Shown here one piece after another: positions 7,864 through 16,408 of a stretch of 64,000 nt of DNA. A model generated the notes under the pieces. The model saw only the letters and a program-made list of their open reading frames with translations. It did no database searches and was not told the origin of the DNA. This DNA comes from Hymenobacter sp. BRD128 (GTDB lineage Bacteria; Bacteroidota; Bacteroidia; Cytophagales; Hymenobacteraceae). The position numbers and the translations under genes were made by a program. The DNA is taken from the NCBI RefSeq assembly GCF_013256625.1, contig NZ_CP053908.1, positions 310,001 to 374,000 on the forward strand, read 5' to 3'. Within the stretch, counting starts at the first letter, position 1. Every line of letters starts with the position of its first letter.

Positions 7864-8550
7864 ATGAAAAACCCTGCCCAACTAGCTTTTAATGCCGTGC
7901 TGCTGCTTGCAGTGGCCGTGCTTTACTTTCTGCATTTCAGCCAGCGCCCGGCCGCCGCGCCCGTTGTAGCCCCGGTAGCCGCCACCGAAGACGCTGCCCC
8001 CGCGGCCGCCGATACCACCACGGCTAGCCCCGCCGTAGTCGCCGCCCCCGCCGAAACCGCGCCCGCAGTGGCTGCCGGCCCGGCCCCGGCCGCCGGGGCT
8101 ATCGTGTACGTCGAATCGTCGAAGCTGCTCGATGGCTACCAGGGCATGAAGGATGCCCGCCGCTCATTTGAGGGCAAGGCCAAAGGCTGGGAACGGCAAA
8201 ACCAGGCGCTCGTAACCAGCTTCCGCACCGCTGTGGAGGCGTACCAGAAAACCGCCGCCAGCCTCACCCCTGAGCAGCGTGCCGCCGCCGAACAAAAGCT
8301 GCAAGCCCAGCAGCAGCAAGGGGCCGCCGAGCAGCAAAAGATTCAGCAGCAGGCGCAGGAGGCCGAAGCCAAGCTTACCCAAACCGTGCTTGGCAGCGTA
8401 AATAAAAAGGTGGAAGCTTATGGTAAAGCCCATGGCTACAAGATGATACTCATCGCAGCGCCCAGCGGCACCATCGCCTACGGCGAAAAAGGACTCGACA
8501 TAACGGCCCCCGTGCTAGCGTACCTCAACAGCGACTACCGCAAAAAATAG
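7864..8550 (+). CDS. OmpH/Skp-like periplasmic chaperone with N-terminal anchor
   Basis: A 228-residue protein. Residues 8-24 (FNAVLLLAVAVLYFLHF) form an uncleaved-looking membrane anchor; residues 30-78 are an Ala/Pro/Thr-rich linker; residues 80-228 form the OmpH domain beginning AIVYVESSKLLDGYQGMKDA. A long Gln/Ala/Glu helical hairpin (QAQQQQGAAEQQKIQQQAQE) and the closing GTIAYGEKGLDIT strand fit Skp-type chaperones that carry outer-membrane proteins through the periplasm. The domain normally follows a cleaved signal peptide, so the anchored form is a variant. A -7 element sits directly before the ATG. Confidence 0.85.
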   Translation: MKNPAQLAFNAVLLLAVAVLYFLHFSQRPAAAPVVAPVAATEDAAPAAADTTTASPAVVAAPAETAPAVAAGPAPAAGAIVYVESSKLLDGYQGMKDARRSFEGKAKGWERQNQALVTSFRTAVEAYQKTAASLTPEQRAAAEQKLQAQQQQGAAEQQKIQQQAQEAEAKLTQTVLGSVNKKVEAYGKAHGYKMILIAAPSGTIAYGEKGLDITAPVLAYLNSDYRKK

Positions 8551-8564
8551 GCGAGCTCAGTCTA

Positions 8565-8652
8565 GCTTTTAGGCTGCTACGCTCACTAACCGAAACGGCT
8601 GCTCCGCTGCGCTTGCGCGGCAGAACAGCCGTTTCGGTTGATGGCTAAAAGC
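8565..8652. terminator. Bidirectional hairpin terminator between convergent genes
   Basis: AACCGAAACGGCTG and its exact inverse CAGCCGTTTCGGTT surround a GC-rich loop. Outer arms GCTTTTAGGC and GGCTAAAAGC extend the stem. It separates the OmpH-like gene from the oxidoreductase coming the other way. Confidence 0.7.
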
Positions 8653-8657
8653 AAACC

Positions 8658-9659
8658 CTAGCAAGTCAGCACCACTTTGCCGAGCTGCTGGCCGGCTTCG
8701 AGGTAGCGCAGGGCGGCTTCGCCTTCGGCCAGCGGGAAAGTCTTATCGACTACCGGCACCAGCTGGTGCGTGTTTACGAAGGCGAGCATATTGTCAAAAT
8801 CCTGCTCCGAGCCCATCGACGAGCCCAGGATGCTGAGTTGCTTCCAGAATACCTTGGCCGGCGGCAGCTGCGGGATGTTGCCCAGCGTAGCACCATAAAA
8901 CACAATGCGCCCGCCCGGTGCGGCCACGTCGAGCAGCGCCCCGAAGGCATCGCCGCCCGCGCTGTCGATAATCACGTCGAAGCCGCCCGAGTTTTGCGTG
9001 AGGGTGCGGCCCCAGTTGGCTTGCTTGTAGCTGATGCCGCCGCGCAGGCCTAGCGGCAGGGCCAGGGCGCGGGCTATTTTCTCATCTTCGCCCGAGGTCA
9101 CCCACACCTCGGCCCCGGCGGCGGCGCAAAACTGCGCGGCTACTTGGGCCACGCCGCCGCCTACGCCCGTCACCAGCACGCGCTCGCCGGGCTGCACCTG
9201 CGCCCGCCCGAAGGCCGCCCGGTAGGCCGTGAGGCCAGCCAGCGGCAGCGCGGCGGCCTGCTCCCAGCTGAGGTGGGCGGGGCGGGGGCGCACGTAGCGG
9301 GCCGCCACGGTGGTGTGCGTCGCAAAAGTGCCGGGGTCGGGCATGCCGAGCACCCGAAAATTGCGGCCCTGTGTGCGCTCATTGTCGCCCCATTCTACGC
9401 CGGGATAAATAATAACCGGCGCGCCCACGGTCCAGCCTGCGACGCCCGCGCCCAGGGCCGCGATTTCGCCCGCGCCATCGGCCCCGAGCGTGCACGGCAG
9501 CTTGATGCCCGCGTACTGGCCTTTCTGAATCCAGACATCGCGGTGATTGAGGGCCGCGGCGTGCAGCTTTACCAAGACCTCGCCGGCGGCGGGCTGGGGC
9601 GTAGGAATATCGCGGGCCACGGCGGGCTGGTGCGGGGCGTCTTGCTGAAGAGCGAGCAT
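8658..9659 (-). CDS. Medium-chain dehydrogenase/reductase, quinone oxidoreductase-like
   Basis: A 333-residue cytoplasmic NAD(P)H-dependent MDR enzyme. The N-terminal GroES-like domain contains AAALNHRDVWIQKGQY and LGADGAGEI; the nucleotide-binding domain has VLVTGVGGGVAQVAAQF (GxGxxG/A Rossmann loop) near residue 160. The structural-zinc cysteine cluster of classical alcohol dehydrogenases is not apparent, which suggests the zinc-free quinone oxidoreductase type. The start at 9659 (MLALQQDAP) fits the family's first strand; an in-frame start eight codons upstream is less likely. Substrate unknown. Confidence 0.85.
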   Translation of the reverse strand: MLALQQDAPHQPAVARDIPTPQPAAGEVLVKLHAAALNHRDVWIQKGQYAGIKLPCTLGADGAGEIAALGAGVAGWTVGAPVIIYPGVEWGDNERTQGRNFRVLGMPDPGTFATHTTVAARYVRPRPAHLSWEQAAALPLAGLTAYRAAFGRAQVQPGERVLVTGVGGGVAQVAAQFCAAAGAEVWVTSGEDEKIARALALPLGLRGGISYKQANWGRTLTQNSGGFDVIIDSAGGDAFGALLDVAAPGGRIVFYGATLGNIPQLPPAKVFWKQLSILGSSMGSEQDFDNMLAFVNTHQLVPVVDKTFPLAEGEAALRYLEAGQQLGKVVLTC

Positions 9660-9748
9660 AAAAAACGGTGAGCAGTAAACCAAAAAGAGTTGGCCTGACT
9701 AGGCGGGCAACTGCTTAACGGAAAAAACGAAAAAGTGATAAGTGGGGG

Positions 9749-10591
9749 CTACACCCGCCGCATAGATAGTTGAATCGGGACGGCTACCAGCAGGCCCATC
9801 AGCAGCCCGCCGAGGTGGGCAATGTTATCAATATTGCCAGTCAAACCCGAAATTAAATTACTGAGCACCAAGTATAAAACCAATCCGAGCATGCCGCGCC
9901 GGTCCCACTTGTCGAGCGCAATACGCTTGCTGAGCAGCAGCACCAGCAGCAGGCCATACAGCCCAAAAATGGCTCCGCTAGCCCCCGTCGAGTTGATGCC
10001 GCCGCTGTGGTACCAGAGCGTGGCGGCCGAGGCGGCCACGCCGCTAGCCAGGTAAGCGGCCAGCAGGCGCCCGCCGCCGGTGCGGGCCTCCAGCAGCACG
10101 CCCAGCAGCCAGAGGCTAGCCATATTGAGCAGCAAATGCGTGATACCGCCGTGCACAAACAAGCTCGTAACCAGCCGCCAGGGCTGGCCCGGCCACGTCA
10201 GGCCCGTCACGTTGGAGCCCCAGCGGGCCAGCGCGTGGCCGGTAGGCGCCGTGGCCGACACGCCGCTCAGCGTCATGGCTAGCCACACCAGCAGGTTGAG
10301 GTCGATGAGCACGGGCACGGCCCAGCACTGGCGCGTGGGCCAGAACAGGCCGCGCAGCACTGGCAGCAGCACTTGGCCCCAGGTTTCGTCGGGCTCGCTC
10401 GCGGCCGCGGGGGCGGGTGGGGGAGGTGGCGCGGGCGCCTCGGGTACCAGGCCCCGGCGTTGCAGCTCGGCCACGGCGGCGGCGCCCACGGCAGGCGGGT
10501 AGCGGCTGGCGTGGCGGGCCAGGTAAAGCAGCTCGGCATCGGGGCGCTGGGCAAAGTGCGCGGCGGCCGCCTCGGGGGTGGAAACGTCCAT
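9749..10591 (-). CDS. Rhomboid family intramembrane serine protease with N-terminal extension
   Basis: A 280-residue inner-membrane protease. The catalytic Ser is in GASGAIFG (Ser205) and the catalytic His in AHLGG (His259); HGGITHLLLNM around residue 147 is the conserved HxxxHxxxN-type loop. Six to seven membrane helices span residues 90-275. Before them, residues 17-48 form a short module (DAELLYLARH...AELQRRG) and residues 52-66 a Pro/Ala linker. The same module opens the neighbouring upstream gene, so the two are probably functionally linked. Rhomboids cut membrane proteins within or near their helices; the substrate is unknown. Confidence 0.92.
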   Translation of the reverse strand: MDVSTPEAAAAHFAQRPDAELLYLARHASRYPPAVGAAAVAELQRRGLVPEAPAPPPPPAPAAASEPDETWGQVLLPVLRGLFWPTRQCWAVPVLIDLNLLVWLAMTLSGVSATAPTGHALARWGSNVTGLTWPGQPWRLVTSLFVHGGITHLLLNMASLWLLGVLLEARTGGGRLLAAYLASGVAASAATLWYHSGGINSTGASGAIFGLYGLLLVLLLSKRIALDKWDRRGMLGLVLYLVLSNLISGLTGNIDNIAHLGGLLMGLLVAVPIQLSMRRV

Positions 10592-10660
10592 TATGCTTGC
10601 TTAACCGCCGGGCGGGGCGCTTGGGTTTCGCGCTAGCCTGCTCGCCGTTGCCCGGCCCGC

Positions 10661-11494
10661 TTAAAGCTTAATTTCCAATACGGTAGCCCGGTAAGGCTTG
10701 CCCGTAACGGGCGATACCTGGCGCAGGCCGGCCAGCCAGTCCTGCACGTCGGCTTCGCGGGCCTGCATTTCTTTGTCGGTCAAAAATTTACGCCCCGCCA
10801 GTAGCTCCGGAAAATTGGCCAGGATGTGCTGCTGGCTGCTGGCCGTGCTCGCCATGCGGTCGAGCTGGTCGCGCATTTTGGGCCCAAAGCGGTAGCTGTA
10901 CACCACGGCCTTGTTCCAGTCGCGCCAGGTTTGGCGCACCACCAGGGTTTGCTCGGCAAACATGGGCCCGGCCTGGCCGGCGCGCGCCTGCGAAGTCAGG
11001 AACTCGGTCTGCGTTTCGGCGGTCCAGAAGCGGCGGCACAATCCCCGAAACTGGCGCAGCTCTTGGTCTTTCTGCTTTTCGGCGGCCGGCACGCGGGCCA
11101 CCTGCTCCTGCACTATTTTATCCACGTCGAACGTCGGAATGGGCCGCGCCGCCACGGTTTCCAGCTTCAGCGAATCGGGCGAGAGGTGGCCCGGCTGGCT
11201 GGCGGCCAGTGGCTGGGCGGCCGGCCGGCTAGCCCAGTACACAGCGCCGCCCGCTCCCGCAAACCCCAGCAGTGCCGCCGCTAGCAGCCCGGGCCGCCGG
11301 CCGGGGCTCGAAGCTTCTGCCGCGGCGTAGTCGGCCACGGGCTCGCTGGGGCGTGGGGCGGAGCCAACCCCGCGCCGCCGCAGCTCCTGGCGGGCGGCGG
11401 CCACGAGGTCGGCGTGGTAATAGCCGGGGTTATCAACGAAAAATTGCAGCTCCGCGTCGGTTTTGGCGCGTAGTACGTCGGTAGCAGTAGTCAT
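10661..11494 (-). CDS. Single-pass membrane protein sharing the rhomboid's N-terminal module
   Basis: A 277-residue protein I do not recognise as a known family. Residues 11-43 (TDAELQFFVDNPGYYHADL then AAARQELRRRG) resemble the N-terminal module of the rhomboid protein encoded 69 bases downstream. One membrane helix, around residues 69-88, is rich in Gly and Ala (LLGFAGAGGAVYWA) and preceded by RR, predicting a cytoplasmic N-terminus. The remaining 185 residues are charged and mostly helical, with several Trp-containing segments (FWTAETQTEF, QTWRDWNKAV). Same strand and close spacing suggest an operon with the rhomboid. It may be a substrate or regulator, but this is inference. Confidence 0.7.
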   Translation of the reverse strand: MTTATDVLRAKTDAELQFFVDNPGYYHADLVAAARQELRRRGVGSAPRPSEPVADYAAAEASSPGRRPGLLAAALLGFAGAGGAVYWASRPAAQPLAASQPGHLSPDSLKLETVAARPIPTFDVDKIVQEQVARVPAAEKQKDQELRQFRGLCRRFWTAETQTEFLTSQARAGQAGPMFAEQTLVVRQTWRDWNKAVVYSYRFGPKMRDQLDRMASTASSQQHILANFPELLAGRKFLTDKEMQAREADVQDWLAGLRQVSPVTGKPYRATVLEIKL

Positions 11495-11620
11495 AGCCAG
11501 GGGCAGACAAAGAGGTTGATGGGGCTTAGGGCGGTAAGATGGGTATAAATCTTCGGATACCCAAGACTAACCACCCGCGCCAGGCTGCGTACACCACGCA
11601 CACCCTTTGCCACGCGCCCC

Positions 11621-11932
11621 ATGCCCACCACCCGCCCCGAAAAAGAACAGGCCACCGAGTCCCCGCAATCGGACGGCTACCAGCCCCTGGGCCGCCAGGA
11701 GGCACCCACTAACCCCGATGCCCTTTACGGCGGCAACGCCGACGACAACTCGGGCAGCGGCGGCAACGCCCATCCCAGCAGCAATGCCCAGGACAAGAAA
11801 GCTGCCGCGCTCGAAACCGACGCCGACGGCAACGCCCAAACCGATGAAGAGAATGACGGCGGCATTGGCGGCCCCGGCGCCAGCGGCGGCACGGGCGTGA
11901 GCGGTGGCAGCGTCGGCCAGGTAAATCTTTAG
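11621..11932 (+). CDS. Small acidic, Gly/Asn-rich disordered protein
   Basis: A 103-residue protein with no recognised domain, signal peptide or membrane segment. It is rich in Gly, Asn, Asp, Ala and Ser (NADDNSGSGGNAHP, GGIGGPGASGGTGVSGG) and poor in hydrophobic residues, so it should be intrinsically disordered. It is the first of two tandem proteins of this type (20 bases apart). Such proteins resemble stress-related hydrophilic proteins, but no function can be assigned. The frame is supported by coding-like third-position GC and its conserved style with the next gene. Confidence 0.6.
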   Translation: MPTTRPEKEQATESPQSDGYQPLGRQEAPTNPDALYGGNADDNSGSGGNAHPSSNAQDKKAAALETDADGNAQTDEENDGGIGGPGASGGTGVSGGSVGQVNL

Positions 11933-11952
11933 CATTTAACAACTACTTACTC

Positions 11953-12252
11953 ATGGTAACTCCTAATCCCGCCCCCGATTCCGGCCGCCCGTCGGAAATT
12001 GAAGAAGGTAAAACGCCCAGCACCGCCGGCTCCATCACCAACCCCGCTGCCGACCCGGACCCCAACGCCAGCGGCAATCCGGAGGCCGTGACTCAGCAAG
12101 ACCTGGCCAAGAGCGACGGCGCCGGTATCCGGGGCGACTACGGCGATGCCGAGCAAACCAACGGCCTCGAAGGCGGCGAGCAGTCAGTCACCGACGCTGG
12201 CCCCGACCGCGCCGATAAAAACCCGACCAACGCGCCCCAGGAAGAGGTTTAG
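11953..12252 (+). CDS. Small acidic disordered protein, second of a tandem pair
   Basis: A 99-residue protein rich in Asp, Glu, Asn, Pro and Gly, with no hydrophobic stretch and no cysteine. It shares composition with the preceding protein but little direct alignment. Motifs such as GIRGDYGDAEQTNGLEGGEQ are typical of unfolded, soluble stress-type proteins; no family is recognised. A good hairpin terminator lies 20 bases after its stop, so the pair probably forms a two-gene transcript. Confidence 0.6.
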   Translation: MVTPNPAPDSGRPSEIEEGKTPSTAGSITNPAADPDPNASGNPEAVTQQDLAKSDGAGIRGDYGDAEQTNGLEGGEQSVTDAGPDRADKNPTNAPQEEV

Positions 12253-12271
12253 ATAGCTAAGCCGACCCGCT

Positions 12272-12304
12272 AAAGCCCGTTTTGCAGCGCAAAGCGGGCT
12301 TTTT
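12272..12304 (+). terminator. Rho-independent terminator after the acidic protein pair
   Basis: AAAGCCCG on the left pairs with CGGGCTTT on the right around a short TTTTGC/GCAAA inner stem, followed by T residues. Confidence 0.75.
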
Positions 12305-12307
12305 GCG

Positions 12308-14176
12308 TTGAGCCTGCGAAGTAAGCGGGCTAGCTGCCCGTACTTTGTGCTTGTGCTGAGTCTTTGGTTTTTCTGCCCCCGCCGCGTTTTCTGCTACTTA
12401 CTTTGCCTGCTGCCGCTTGCCTTGCGCGCGCAGGTGCCGCCCACCCTCGGCGCCATTGCCGGCCAGGAAGACCTGCGCCCCGCCCCGCCCAAGCGCGAAT
12501 TGCGCGGCTTCTGGGTGGCTACGGTGGGCAATATCGACTGGCCCAACCAGCGCGGCGAGGCCCCCGAGCACTACCGGCGCGAGTACCGCCGCCTGCTCGA
12601 TGCCGGCCAGCGCGCCGGCCTCAACGCGGTGTTCGTGCAAATCCGGCCGGCTTCGGATGCTTTCTATAAGTCGGACCTGGAGCCCTGGAGCAAGTACCTG
12701 ACCGGCCGCCAGGGCAAGGCGCCCGGCGAGGGCGACGACCCGCTGCCCTTCCTCATTGCCGAGGCGCACCGCCACAATATGGAGTTCCACGCCTGGTTTA
12801 ATCCCTACCGGGCCACGATGGACACCCTCACGCGCGCGCTAGCCTCGCTGCACCCCTACAAGCGCCACCCCGACTGGTTTATCAAGTACGCGGGCCAATA
12901 CCTCTACAACCCCGGCCTGCCCGACGTGCGCACCCACATCAGGCGCGTGATAATGGACGTGGTGCGACGCTATGATATTGATGGCGTGCACTTTGATGAT
13001 TATTTCTACCCGTACCCCGAGCCCGGCCAGGTTTTTCACGACGAGCAGGCATTCCGCCAGTACAACCCCGACAGCCTGAAGCTACCCGACTGGCGTCGCC
13101 AGAACGTGAACGTGCTCATCCGCGACCTGCACGACAGCATCCGGCTAGCCAAGCGCTGGGTAAAATTCGGCATCTCGCCCTTCGGCGTGTGGATGAACAA
13201 GAGCAGCGACCCGCTAGGCTCCGACACCCGCGCCGGGCAGCCCAGCTACTCCAACCTCTACGCCGATTCGCGCCTCTGGCTCCAGCAGGGCTGGGTCGAT
13301 TACATTCTGCCGCAGCTTTATTGGAGCACCAAGTTCCGGCTCGTGCCCTACGCCACGCTACTGGAATGGTGGACGCGCAACCACTTTCAGCGCCACCTCT
13401 ACATCGGCCACGGCACCTACCGCATGCTCGAAAGCACCCGCTCGGACACCGCCTGGCGCAATCCGCGCGAGCTGCCCCGCCAGCTGCGCCTCAACCGCGA
13501 CTACCCCGACGACGTGCAGGGCAGCGTATTTTTTTCGGCCAAGTCGCTGGCCACCAATCCGCTGCATACTACCGACTCCTTGCGCCAGGATGCCTACCGC
13601 GCCCCGGCGCTGGTGCCCGTCATGCCCTGGCTCGACAGCCTGGCCCCGCGCCCGGTGCGCGCGCTGGCTCTCACTCGCCGGGGCCACACCGCTAGCCTCA
13701 CCTGGCAGCCCGACCTGGTGCCCGCCGCCGATGGCGACCTCGCTGCCTACTACGTGCTCTACCGCTTCGAGCGCGGCCAGGTGATGGGCCCCAACGACCC
13801 GCGCCGCATCCTCACCATTGTGCGGCCCGGCGCGCTGGCCCAGCCCGGCACCTACGCCGACACCACGGCCCTGCCCGGCGTGGCCTACGCCTACTACCTT
13901 ACGGCCGTCGACCGCCTGCACAACGAAAGCCTGCCCGTGCGCATCTTCACCGAAGGCAAACTGCCCGTCGAAACCCTGGCCGCCGCCCCGCCGGCCCAGG
14001 GGCCGCCCGTGGCCGCCGCCCGCCCGGCGCCCCGGCCGCAGCCGCCCGTGGCCGCCGCGCCGCATCCGCAGCCCCGCCCGGCCCCTGTCGTAGCCGAAAC
14101 AGCTGCTACCAAAGTGAAAATCAAGGAGAAGCCCCGGCGGCGCGGCTTCTTCGCCAGGCTCTTTGGGTTGAAGTAG
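12308..14176 (+). CDS. Family 10-like glycosyl hydrolase (GHL10), secreted
   Basis: A protein of about 620 residues. After a hydrophobic signal-like segment (FCYLLCLLPLALRAQ) comes the GHL10 domain: KRELRGFWVATVGNIDWP, then AGLNAVFVQIRPASDAFY, FHAWFNPYRA, and YDIDGVHFDDYFYP, all characteristic of this putative glycosidase family acting on cell-wall or extracellular glycans. From about residue 430 a fibronectin-type-III-like region follows, then a Pro/Ala-rich linker and a basic tail (KIKEKPRRRGFFARLFG). The start is uncertain: TTG at 12308, or GTG at 12347 or 12353; TACTTTG at 12341 resembles a promoter and would favour the GTG codons. Substrate unknown. Confidence 0.85.
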   Translation: MSLRSKRASCPYFVLVLSLWFFCPRRVFCYLLCLLPLALRAQVPPTLGAIAGQEDLRPAPPKRELRGFWVATVGNIDWPNQRGEAPEHYRREYRRLLDAGQRAGLNAVFVQIRPASDAFYKSDLEPWSKYLTGRQGKAPGEGDDPLPFLIAEAHRHNMEFHAWFNPYRATMDTLTRALASLHPYKRHPDWFIKYAGQYLYNPGLPDVRTHIRRVIMDVVRRYDIDGVHFDDYFYPYPEPGQVFHDEQAFRQYNPDSLKLPDWRRQNVNVLIRDLHDSIRLAKRWVKFGISPFGVWMNKSSDPLGSDTRAGQPSYSNLYADSRLWLQQGWVDYILPQLYWSTKFRLVPYATLLEWWTRNHFQRHLYIGHGTYRMLESTRSDTAWRNPRELPRQLRLNRDYPDDVQGSVFFSAKSLATNPLHTTDSLRQDAYRAPALVPVMPWLDSLAPRPVRALALTRRGHTASLTWQPDLVPAADGDLAAYYVLYRFERGQVMGPNDPRRILTIVRPGALAQPGTYADTTALPGVAYAYYLTAVDRLHNESLPVRIFTEGKLPVETLAAAPPAQGPPVAAARPAPRPQPPVAAAPHPQPRPAPVVAETAATKVKIKEKPRRRGFFARLFGLK

Positions 14177-14199
14177 CTAGGCCGGAAATAGGATAAACG

Positions 14200-14234
14200 G
14201 ACCGTCATGCTGAGCTTGCCGCAGCATGACGGTC
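14200..14234. repeat. Short palindrome related to the 42.2-kb palindromic element
   Basis: Exact 13-bp arms (GACCGTCATGCTG and its inverse) surround AGCTTGCCG. GTCATGCTGAGCTT also begins the palindromic element at 42240-42353. An ATG at 14226 falls within the right arm. Confidence 0.7.
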
Positions 14235-14240
14235 TTTTCT

Positions 14241-15380
14241 ATGGCTACTTCTTCCCTCACCCCATCCGCCCGCCTGGTTTCGCTCGATGTCTTTCGGGGC
14301 CTCACCGTCATGTTGATGACGATAGTAAATAATCCCGGCGACTGGGGCCATATCTATCCGCCCCTTGAGCACGCCGAGTGGAATGGCTGCACGCCCACCG
14401 ACCTGGTGTTTCCATTCTTCCTTTTCATCGTGGGCGTGAGCCTGGCTTATGCCCTGGCTGGCGCCCGGCGCGAGCAGGTGCCACTCGGCCCGGTGCTGGC
14501 TAGGGTGGCGCGGCGGGCGGCTATTCTGTTCGGGCTAGGGGTGCTCACCTCGCTCTATCCGCACTTCGATTTTAGCACGGTGCGCATCATGGGCGTGTTG
14601 CAGCGCATTGCGTTGGTGTACTTCGGGTGCAGCCTTATCTACCTGGTAAGCAGCTGGCGCACGCAGGTTATCCTGCTGATAGTCTTCTTAATAAGCTACG
14701 CCGCGCTCATGCAGCTGGTGCCCGTGCCCGGCGTTGGTCCGGCCAGCCTGGAGCCCACTACCAACCTCGGCGCCTGGCTCGACCGCACCGTGCTCACCGA
14801 GCCGCACCTCTGGAAAACCTCGCGCACCTGGGACCCCGAGGGCCTGCTCGGCACCCTGCCGGCGCTGGGCACCGGGCTGCTCGGCCTGCTGGCCGGCCAA
14901 TGGCTGCGCTGGCCCGGCCCGGCGCGCCTTGGCAAGCCGGCCGGCCTGGCGCTGGCCGGCGGGCTAGCCCTGGCGCTGGGCCTGGTTTGGAGCCACTGGT
15001 TTCCCATTAATAAAGCGTTGTGGACCAGCTCCTACGTACTCTTCGCCGGAGGGCTGGCGCTGGGCTTGCTGGCGCTGCTCTACTGGCTGTGCGATGTGCG
15101 CGGCTACCGGCGCGGGTTGGGGCCGGTGCTGGCCTTCGGCGTCAATGCCATTGCGGTGTTTTTTGGCTCGGCTATTCTCTCGCGCACATTAGGCCTGCTG
15201 CGGCTAGCGGGGCCGGGCGGGCAGCCGGTGGGCGGTAAGGAGTGGCTCTACGAGTGGGGAATCGCACCGTTTTTCAGCGACCCGCGCAATGCATCGCTGG
15301 CTGGCGCGGTAGTATGTTTGCTCATCTGGCTGGTCGTGCTCAGCTGGCTGCGCCACCGCAACTGGGTCTGGAAAGTATAA
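14241..15380 (+). CDS. HGSNAT/NagX-like transmembrane acyltransferase family protein (DUF5009-type)
   Basis: A multi-pass membrane protein of about 379 residues. The opening RLVSLDVFRGLTVMLM followed by HAEWNGCTPTDLVFPFF is the signature of the heparan-alpha-glucosaminide N-acetyltransferase-related family; the His in HAEW corresponds to the family's acetyl-carrying His. About ten hydrophobic helices follow. In relatives the protein moves acetyl groups from cytosolic acetyl-CoA across the membrane to amino sugars; the acceptor here is unknown. ATG 14241 is preferred over ATG 14226, which lies in a palindrome arm. Confidence 0.85.
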   Translation: MATSSLTPSARLVSLDVFRGLTVMLMTIVNNPGDWGHIYPPLEHAEWNGCTPTDLVFPFFLFIVGVSLAYALAGARREQVPLGPVLARVARRAAILFGLGVLTSLYPHFDFSTVRIMGVLQRIALVYFGCSLIYLVSSWRTQVILLIVFLISYAALMQLVPVPGVGPASLEPTTNLGAWLDRTVLTEPHLWKTSRTWDPEGLLGTLPALGTGLLGLLAGQWLRWPGPARLGKPAGLALAGGLALALGLVWSHWFPINKALWTSSYVLFAGGLALGLLALLYWLCDVRGYRRGLGPVLAFGVNAIAVFFGSAILSRTLGLLRLAGPGGQPVGGKEWLYEWGIAPFFSDPRNASLAGAVVCLLIWLVVLSWLRHRNWVWKV

Positions 15381-15528
15381 GGTCGGGCTAATGGCAGCAA
15401 TGTTGCATTTTGTTCGATAACATTTTTGCATCAATGTTGCGTTTTTATAAGTATTTGTTAATTAACCTAAAAGCTCTGGCGTAGTGTGCTTGCCACTTGG
15501 CTAGCCATCCAGCCGCTGGGCATCTTGC

Positions 15529-16329
15529 ATGAAAATTCTCATCATCGGCGGCGGCAACATGGGCCTGACCTACGCCCGCAGCTTCGTGCGGGCCCACGTT
15601 ACCTCGCGCCTCGACCTGCGCCTGCTAGCCCGCTCGGCCGAGCGCGTGCCCGCGCTGGCCGCCCACGAAATCGGCACGGTGTGGGCTAGCCCCGCCGACT
15701 GCGTGCCCGGCGCCGACATCATTATTCTGGCCGTGAAGCCCCAGGATTCGGCGGCCCTCTTTGCGCAACTGCGCGGGCTGGTGCAGCCGCAGCAAGTCAT
15801 TCTCAGCATCATGGCCGGCGTGCGGATAGCGACGCTGCGCGAGGCGCTGGGCACGCCCAAGATTATCCGGGCCATGCCCAACCTGCCGGCCCAGATTGGT
15901 ATGGGTATGACGGCCTTTACGAGCACCGACGAGGTGACCCGCGCCGAGCTGGTGCAGGTGCAAAACCTGCTCTCAACCACCGGCAAAACGGTGTATGTGG
16001 AGCAGGAAAGCGCCATTGATGCCAGCACGGCCATCTCGGGCAGCGGCCCGGCCTACGTGTACTACTGCATGGAAGCCCTGATGGCCGCCGCCGCCCAAAT
16101 GGGCTTTGCGCCCGCCGAGGCCGAGCTGCTGGTGAGCCAGACCTTTCGCGGCGCAGTGGAATTGTATAGTCAGGCCGGCCTTAGCTGCCAGGACTGGATT
16201 GCCCGTGTGGCCTCTAAAGGCGGTACCACCGAGGCGGCCATGCACGCTTTCGGCAGCGGGGCCGTGCGCGAGGGCCTGATGGCCGGCGCCGAAGCCGCCC
16301 GCGCCCGCGCCGAGGAGCTAGGAAAATAA
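15529..16329 (+). CDS. proC: Pyrroline-5-carboxylate reductase
   Basis: Last step of proline synthesis: reduces pyrroline-5-carboxylate with NAD(P)H in the cytoplasm. 266 residues, the usual length. MKILIIGGGNMGLTYARSF is the Rossmann GxGxMG start; AVKPQDSAALF, IRAMPNLPAQIGMGMTAF, and SAISGSGPAYVYYCMEAL with the catalytic-site GSGPAY motif are all present. The C-terminus has the expected VASKGGTTEAAM block. It stands alone on this strand with an AT-rich 148-base upstream region. Confidence 0.96.
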   Translation: MKILIIGGGNMGLTYARSFVRAHVTSRLDLRLLARSAERVPALAAHEIGTVWASPADCVPGADIIILAVKPQDSAALFAQLRGLVQPQQVILSIMAGVRIATLREALGTPKIIRAMPNLPAQIGMGMTAFTSTDEVTRAELVQVQNLLSTTGKTVYVEQESAIDASTAISGSGPAYVYYCMEALMAAAAQMGFAPAEAELLVSQTFRGAVELYSQAGLSCQDWIARVASKGGTTEAAMHAFGSGAVREGLMAGAEAARARAEELGK

Positions 16330-16408
16330 GCTGGACTCAACGCCCGCCCAACGCCTGCGTAAGCAAGAGCCGGCCCAGGAATCGGCCGCCGACTCGTAAG
16401 CCTCATTT

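Noticed and set aside
13358-14065. 235-codon antisense frame opposite the GH10-like gene
   Set aside because: Gly/Arg-rich shadow frame with no recognisable domain.
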